The notes below the pieces were generated by a model. It saw only the letters and a program-made list of their open reading frames with translations. It had not been told where the DNA came from and ran no database searches. A program made the translations under genes and the position numbers. Source: an uncultured Verrucomicrobiales bacterium (GTDB taxonomy: Bacteria; Verrucomicrobiota; Verrucomicrobiia; Verrucomicrobiales; Akkermansiaceae). Taken from it: 64,000 bases of DNA. Below, piece after piece: positions 59,622-64,000 of this stretch; positions within the stretch are counted from its first letter, which is position 1, and each line of letters starts with the position of its first letter. The stretch lies in the NCBI GenBank assembly GCA_905478925.1, contig CAJQKQ010000012.1:1-64000 (forward strand). The letters run 5' to 3'.

Positions 59622-60140
59622 TTAGTCGTTTGCGATTTTCCAGGCTTCGTAGCCGCCATGGAGGATCGAAATACTGTGACCGCGGGCGGCGAGGGCGGCG
59701 GCCATGCTGGCCGCATCGGGGCAAGCTAGATCCGTGCAATACACCACCACCGGTGTGTTTGCCGAGTTGGCTGCGCGGATGCGGGGTTCGTTCTGGTCCA
59801 GGCCGTCCTCGTAGTTGGATTTCGGCCAGCTGTTTGCACCCGGAACGTGACCCCTCTTGTAGTTGGAGGTGGGCCGGATGTCATAGATGAGTGCGGCGTT
59901 GTTCTGGACCAGCTGATAGAGGTCGCCCAGCGGTATGTGGGTGATGGTTCCCGGCTGGCTGGGGATCGCGGCTTCATCCTCCGAGCTATCTGCTTCGGAT
60001 ACCTTGGACGGATCCAGCGGCGGAACCGGCTTTTCCTCCGGTTCTGCACAGCAAAGCAGCAGTTGGGAAAGCAGGGAAATCTGCGCGAAACGGATTCCGC
60101 GCAGCCATGCTTTCCGAAAAGATTCCTGAGGGCGGGTCAC
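59622..60140 (-). CDS. Rhodanese-domain lipoprotein
   Basis: The 172-aa product starts at a GTG overlapping the FKBP stop (GTGA). Its signal sequence has LLLC for lipid attachment. The rhodanese domain has IYDIRPTSNYKRGHVPGAN and VVVYCTDLACPDAAS with the catalytic Cys in YCTDLAC, then ILHGGYEAWK. A Pro/Ser/Glu linker separates the anchor from the domain. It is probably a periplasmic sulfurtransferase-like or protein-binding domain. Confidence 0.9.
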   Translation of the reverse strand: MTRPQESFRKAWLRGIRFAQISLLSQLLLCCAEPEEKPVPPLDPSKVSEADSSEDEAAIPSQPGTITHIPLGDLYQLVQNNAALIYDIRPTSNYKRGHVPGANSWPKSNYEDGLDQNEPRIRAANSANTPVVVYCTDLACPDAASMAAALAARGHSISILHGGYEAWKIAND

Positions 60141-60580
60141 TTACCGATCTTGATGAGTTCGATGTCGAAAACCAAGGTTCCTGCGGGATAGCCTGCAGGA
60201 GGGCTTTCGCCGTAAGCCATTTTCGCGGGGATCCAGAAGCGGCGTTTTTCGCCCTCGACCATGAGTTGGAGCCCTTCGGTCCAGCCGGCGATGACGCCGT
60301 TGAGAGGGAAGGAGGTCGGTTGGCCGCGCTTCACCGAGGAGTCGAAGAGTTTTCCGTCCGTGGTCCAGCCGGAATAGTGGACGGTGACGAGGTCGGTGGC
60401 TTTCGGCTTGGTCTCACCTTTGCCCTTTTCGAGGAGTTTCGATGCGAGGCCTGACTCGGTGGTCACGGCGTCTTTGGGGGCGGCGGCTACGTCTTTTGGT
60501 GTTTCAGGCATAGCTGGTTCTGCATGGGACAGGGCGAGTGTGGCAAGGGTGAAGAGCCCTGCAGTGATGATTTTTTTCAT
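60137..60580 (-). CDS. FKBP-type peptidyl-prolyl isomerase, exported
   Basis: From the ATG at 60580 (MKKIITAGLFTLATLALSHA) the 147-aa protein has a signal peptide ending SHA, a short linker, and one FKBP domain: VTVHYSGWTTDGKLFDSSV, FPLNGVIAGWTEGLQLM and KMAYGESPPAGYPAGTLVFDIEL. It isomerises prolyl bonds and assists folding outside the cytoplasm. scpA is upstream with a 46-bp gap. Confidence 0.95.
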   Translation of the reverse strand: MKKIITAGLFTLATLALSHAEPAMPETPKDVAAAPKDAVTTESGLASKLLEKGKGETKPKATDLVTVHYSGWTTDGKLFDSSVKRGQPTSFPLNGVIAGWTEGLQLMVEGEKRRFWIPAKMAYGESPPAGYPAGTLVFDIELIKIGK

Positions 60581-60626
60581 GGTGTCGTTGGTTTTTCCGT
60601 TTTTTCGAGGAATCGATCGGGAAAGT

Positions 60627-61475
60627 TTAGACATCGTCGTCGGCGTCCTCGTGCCCCATCTCGACGGCAGTCCGGCGCTCGACGGTGATCGCGGAGAGCA
60701 GGTGGTCCTGGCGGACGACGAAATGGTTGAGCTTCATCAGTTCGAGCATCGCGAGGAAGGTGACGATGACCTCAGATTTTGTGGTGGCGGTCTGGAAAAG
60801 GGCGTCGAAGGTCAGTGCCTGGCCCGGTCGGAAGTGGCCGAGCAGGAACTCAATCTTGTCGGAGACGGTGAAGCGGTCATCGACAATATCGCCGAGGTCG
60901 TGGGACTCCTCGAAGCGCTTGAGAACGTTCTGGAAGGCGCGGATCAGGTCGAAGATCGAGACCTCCGCGAGGGTTGGCGGCTCCTCGACTGGCTTGTTAC
61001 TGGGGTCGGGTTGGTGGGCGAAGCGGCCCTGCTGCTCGAGTTCGCGGATGGAAAGAAACCCGGCGGCGTCCTTGAATTTCTTGTATTCGATAAGCTGGCG
61101 GATCAGCTCCCAGCGTGGATCGTCGTCCTCCGCATCCTCCTCCGGGGGCTGCTCGGTGCGGGGTAGGAGGGTTCGGGATTTGAGATACATCAGGTTCGCT
61201 GCCATCACGATGAACTCCGAAGCGAGGTCGATATTGAGCAGTTTGAAGGTGTTGATGTAGTCGAGGTATTGCTTCGTGATCCGCTCGATCGAGATCGAGT
61301 GGATATCCAGCTCGTCCTTCTTGATGAGATAGAGGAGCAGATCGAGCGGTCCTTCGAAGATTTCGAGCTGGACCTTGTAGTCGGAGGTTTCCAAGGGGGT
61401 GGTCGCGGGGTTGGTGTTGTGGGAAGTTTGTTCTCGTAAGCGCGAGGACAGCGAGGTTTTATGTGCTCGAAGCAT
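60627..61475 (-). CDS. scpA: Segregation and condensation protein A
   Basis: The 282-aa kleisin contains YKVQLEIFEGPLDLLLYLIKKDELDI, IDLASEFIVMAANLMYLKSRTLL and the C-terminal FDALFQTATTKSEVIVTFLAMLELMKL region. It bridges SMC heads. The annotated start at 61475 is uncertain: the conserved part begins near residue 32, and a TTG at 61391 is an alternative. With the long start, its ATG overlaps the ATG of the divergent gene in the shared CATG. Confidence 0.94.
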   Translation of the reverse strand: MLRAHKTSLSSRLREQTSHNTNPATTPLETSDYKVQLEIFEGPLDLLLYLIKKDELDIHSISIERITKQYLDYINTFKLLNIDLASEFIVMAANLMYLKSRTLLPRTEQPPEEDAEDDDPRWELIRQLIEYKKFKDAAGFLSIRELEQQGRFAHQPDPSNKPVEEPPTLAEVSIFDLIRAFQNVLKRFEESHDLGDIVDDRFTVSDKIEFLLGHFRPGQALTFDALFQTATTKSEVIVTFLAMLELMKLNHFVVRQDHLLSAITVERRTAVEMGHEDADDDV

Positions 61476-63093
61476 GAACGGACAGCCTGAATCAGAGCAA
61501 TTGCAAAACTTCCATGAACGCCTGAGCCAATGGGTTTCAAGTCAGGGCTTCTGGTTTCAGCTGAGATATTCGTTTTCCGGAGGTGGTGCGAAGGGCGCCG
61601 TTGCCTTCCATATGTTCCGCCTGGCCACCCGATTGATGGTTTTTCTACTGATTGCGGCGGCTGCGGGCTGGATTTTCCTTATCAACCAGTCGAACAGCGG
61701 TTCCTATTCGGAGGAGGTCAGCACAGCTCTCAAGGAGAGCCTGAAGGCTGAGGAAATCGAGCTCAAGGGCCTCGTCCGGGAGCAGGGAGAGTTCTATATC
61801 GGACGGCTGGCGATGTCCGGCGGAGAGGACACCTTCTTCACGGTGATGGAGGCGAGCAGTCTGAAGTGCAAGATGCGTCTGTTCGATACGTTCAAAAAAG
61901 CTTGGGATCCCGGTGCTATCACGATCTCAAGGCTGGATCTGGGGCTGAGGGCGGGTGCCGATTCCTCCAAGGCTGCGGAGTCGATGGCCGATGTGTTATT
62001 CCAGAAATCCGGAAAAATGAAGCTGAGCACGATCGTTGTGAACGATACCTCGCTGCGCTGGGGCTACTCCGAGCGTACCCGGGGATCCATCCTCGGAAGC
62101 AAGATGCGGGCGAGGAGAATTCCCGACGGTTGGAGGCTACGGTTCCGGGGCGGGACGTTCACCCAGAACTGGCTGAAGCGGCTGGAAATCGTGGAACTGG
62201 ATGTGGTTTTCGGCAGGGAGGGGATTGTCTTCGAAAAGGCGGTTTTCAAGAAAGATCAAGGATATGTGACCCTGCTGAATATGAAGGTCAAGGCGGGCGA
62301 GAGGCCTGAGGTCTCCGGCACGATGGATCTTCGAAAAATCGATATTTCGTCTATCGTGCCCCTGGGCGTGAGGAATTTTGTGGAGGGGACGATTTCCGGT
62401 GAATTCAAGGTTTCCGGTTCGACGAATTCGGTGGGTGGAGTCGGTTTCGAGGGCGATGTTGTCCTTGCCGGGGACGACCTGGTTGTTCTGCGCGACAGGG
62501 TGCACCTGTTGCGGGCGCTGAGTGTGGTGGATGCATTCAGCAACTATCGGCGCCTGGATTTCCGTGAAGGCTCGTTCCGTATAAAGACGCGCGCCGGCAG
62601 GATGGAAGTTACGGATGTGAAGGTAAGGGCGGGTGATCTATTCACCATGCAGGGGGATATGACCGTCAGGTTGCCCACCGCAGAGGAGTCCATCGGTTTC
62701 CAGAATGTCGGGGACGGCGAGGATGACGCGATACTCAACGACGACGAGCTTGATATCACCCTGAAGCGCGCGGCCAAGAGCTCTGGACAGAGCAAAGGCG
62801 TTGGATTCGCGAAATCCAGGAACGAATCTCTGTTCGATCGCCTGGGTCTAAGTATCGAGAACCGCAGGCTGGAGGATAAGGCTGCGGAGCGCTTGGCTCG
62901 AACCTACCGGTATGAGGGCTTATTCACAGTCACTCTGCCGAGGGATGCCTTTGCGAGGGCTCCGAAGCTTCAGGAAATGTATCCGGGCAACGGCGCGAAC
63001 GGGCGAGTTGTCATGGATGTGCCCCTGGAAGGGGTTCTATATGACGTGACCCTGAAGCAGGCGAACGAGATCTACGAGAAAGGCGCGCGGTAG
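61474..63093 (+). CDS. AsmA-like membrane-anchored protein
   Basis: The ATG at 61474 gives 539 aa; a start further upstream would lie in scpA. A single membrane helix (about 48-70) precedes a long region of alternating beta-strands without cysteines, such as FRGGTFTQNWLKRLEIVELDVVF and GDVVLAGDDLVVLRDRVHLL. This strand-rich pattern with a late ISSIVPLG / VSGTMDLRK segment resembles AsmA/TamB-type envelope proteins thought to move lipids. Similarity is moderate and I cannot name a closer family. Confidence 0.78.
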   Translation: MNGQPESEQLQNFHERLSQWVSSQGFWFQLRYSFSGGGAKGAVAFHMFRLATRLMVFLLIAAAAGWIFLINQSNSGSYSEEVSTALKESLKAEEIELKGLVREQGEFYIGRLAMSGGEDTFFTVMEASSLKCKMRLFDTFKKAWDPGAITISRLDLGLRAGADSSKAAESMADVLFQKSGKMKLSTIVVNDTSLRWGYSERTRGSILGSKMRARRIPDGWRLRFRGGTFTQNWLKRLEIVELDVVFGREGIVFEKAVFKKDQGYVTLLNMKVKAGERPEVSGTMDLRKIDISSIVPLGVRNFVEGTISGEFKVSGSTNSVGGVGFEGDVVLAGDDLVVLRDRVHLLRALSVVDAFSNYRRLDFREGSFRIKTRAGRMEVTDVKVRAGDLFTMQGDMTVRLPTAEESIGFQNVGDGEDDAILNDDELDITLKRAAKSSGQSKGVGFAKSRNESLFDRLGLSIENRRLEDKAAERLARTYRYEGLFTVTLPRDAFARAPKLQEMYPGNGANGRVVMDVPLEGVLYDVTLKQANEIYEKGAR

Positions 63094-63104
63094 TAGCCGC
63101 CTCT

Positions 63105-63818
63105 TCAGCGGAACAAAAGCGGTGGCACGATGATGCGCACGTTGCCGGGGCCCCGATTCTCGTTTTCCTCAAGGGCGGTGACAAGCCCGTCCTTGAACTC
63201 CACCACGGTCTTTCCCGTCTCCTCACGGGTGATGCTGGCGAGTTGGCGATACGTTTGGCCGGTGGCCGGATCGATGCGGGTGATGTAGTTTTTCACCTCA
63301 TCGTAATCGATATATTCCCAGGAGCCTTGCTCCCCATCGGCGGTGCGACGGATCGAGGTCTTGGTCGCTTGCCCCCGTGATTTGCCGACCTCCTCGGGTG
63401 TCATGCCGATGGCGATCCCTTCATTCGCGATGATCTCGTTGACCGCCATTTGGCGCTCGTAGAGCTGCTTCAGCTTGGCGACGAAATCTTCCTGCGGATG
63501 GGAAAACGCCCAGGGAGCCACCCATCCGACGATGCCGTTGCGGGTTCCCTTGCCGCGTACGCGGTAGACTTTTGCTGTCATTCCCTCCAGGGTGACAGTC
63601 TGGTTCGCCTTCAGAAATCCGAGGCGGATATTGCCGGACTTGTCCGAGAATACGGGTGCCTGTTTGATGACCTTGAGCTTGATCGGAGGATCGACGATCT
63701 CCTCTAGGTAGATCACCTCCGGATCGGAGTTCAGCAGTGATTTACGTTCGCGCCCGATCTCAGCTGCCGCCTGAACTACTAGGAGGATGCAGGCAAGGAA
63801 GGAAACGATCAATTTCAT
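63105..63818 (-). CDS. Hypothetical secreted protein with SH3-like and SmpA-like parts
   Basis: The 237-aa product has a signal peptide (MKLIVSFLACILLVVQAAAE). A region at about 45-100 (VIKQAPVFSDKSGNIRLGFL, VTLEGMTAKVYRVRGKG) looks like a bacterial SH3 domain. A second block, EGIAIGMTPEEVGKSRGQAT then EQGSWEYIDYDEV, resembles the SmpA/OmlA fold used in outer-membrane proteins. The function is unknown. It is convergent with the AsmA-like gene, ending 11 bases away. Confidence 0.75.
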   Translation of the reverse strand: MKLIVSFLACILLVVQAAAEIGRERKSLLNSDPEVIYLEEIVDPPIKLKVIKQAPVFSDKSGNIRLGFLKANQTVTLEGMTAKVYRVRGKGTRNGIVGWVAPWAFSHPQEDFVAKLKQLYERQMAVNEIIANEGIAIGMTPEEVGKSRGQATKTSIRRTADGEQGSWEYIDYDEVKNYITRIDPATGQTYRQLASITREETGKTVVEFKDGLVTALEENENRGPGNVRIIVPPLLFR

Positions 63819-63923
63819 TGGGTAACAAGATATGGGCGCGGAGGGAAAAGGAAAGTTGGAAATTCGGCTCTGTGGTTCGACGAATCATCCTTCAGGATAT
63901 TCAGGAAAATTTCCCAACCCGGT

Positions 63924-64000
63924 TCACGCGGGCCGCAGGCCGCCGTCGTGAACCTCGATTACGGGCAGGCCCGGGATCGCCTCGGTATCCTTGAGCCAAC
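63924..64000 (-). CDS. C-terminal end of a gene cut by the window edge
   Basis: The minus strand shows WLKDTEAIPGLPVIEVHDGG then LRPA and a TGA stop at 63924-63926, reading open to the window end. About 25 codons are visible with coding-like composition. The rest of the gene lies outside, so no family can be named. Confidence 0.4.
   Translation of the reverse strand, partial: WLKDTEAIPGLPVIEVHDGGLRPA

Noticed and set aside
1-64000. tRNA, rRNA and CRISPR loci
   Set aside because: No cloverleaf with a GGTTCGA-like T arm, no rRNA-like stretch and no regularly spaced direct repeats were seen by reading. A covariance-model scan would be decisive for small RNAs.

Overview
The window reads as a continuous, GC-rich bacterial chromosome segment with short gaps, compact operons and ordinary housekeeping genes. 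I infer Verrucomicrobiota (Verrucomicrobiales-like). The grounds are the flotillin/NfeD pair, a secreted animal-type haem peroxidase, a ligase-associated exonuclease fused to an ATP-dependent ligase domain, paired-VWA membrane proteins, GxxExxY proteins, and gaps full of short interspersed palindromes. No rRNA, tRNA, CRISPR array, phage region or complete insertion sequence was seen.

Layout. 0-5.7 kb: a peptidase-like lipoprotein, NfeD plus flotillin, and pheT facing the flotillin across hairpin terminators. 5.7-12.6 kb: a nonsense-disrupted GxxExxY gene between pheT and pheS, then pdxJ-acpS, hemB, a serine hydrolase, malate dehydrogenase and a potassium channel. 12.7-19 kb: a secreted haem peroxidase, an inverted-repeat element abutting a relic sialate O-acetylesterase end, an M29-like peptidase, a DUF151 nuclease and a gamma carbonic anhydrase. 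19-25.7 kb: a membrane glycosyltransferase, an L,D-transpeptidase, rpsT, a beta-CASP ribonuclease, thrB and thrC. 25.7-31.9 kb: nuoN and nuoM without other complex I genes, queG-aroK, cardiolipin synthase. 31.9-41.6 kb: a 3D-domain lipoprotein, a DUF1802 protein, a short argA, a c-haem-like secreted protein coupled to nnrDE, and a double-VWA membrane protein. 41.6-52.5 kb: the exonuclease-ligase fusion, a HAD phosphatase, pdxH, a large secreted protein, trmO, purH, rodA. 52.8-64 kb: a dynamin-like GTPase coupled to a polysaccharide deacetylase, nth, an NlpC-like protein, a minus-strand run scpA-FKBP-rhodanese-ppnP-DUF2459, and an AsmA-like protein.

Themes are cell envelope construction (rodA, L,D-transpeptidase, deacetylase, 3D-domain protein, cardiolipin synthase, glycosyltransferase, flotillin), cofactor and amino-acid synthesis (pdxJ, pdxH, hemB, thrBC, aroK, argA, nnrDE) and translation (pheST, rpsT, queG, trmO). 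The strongest anomaly is the exonuclease-ligase fusion at 41885-44203. Its nuclease half looks intact, but its ligase half keeps the nucleophilic lysine while losing the motif I aspartate, the motif IV glutamate and the whole OB domain. Second in interest are several families of dispersed intergenic repeats and two gene relics (5697-6086 and 15002-15117). I did not find an obvious new multi-gene defence or secretion system.
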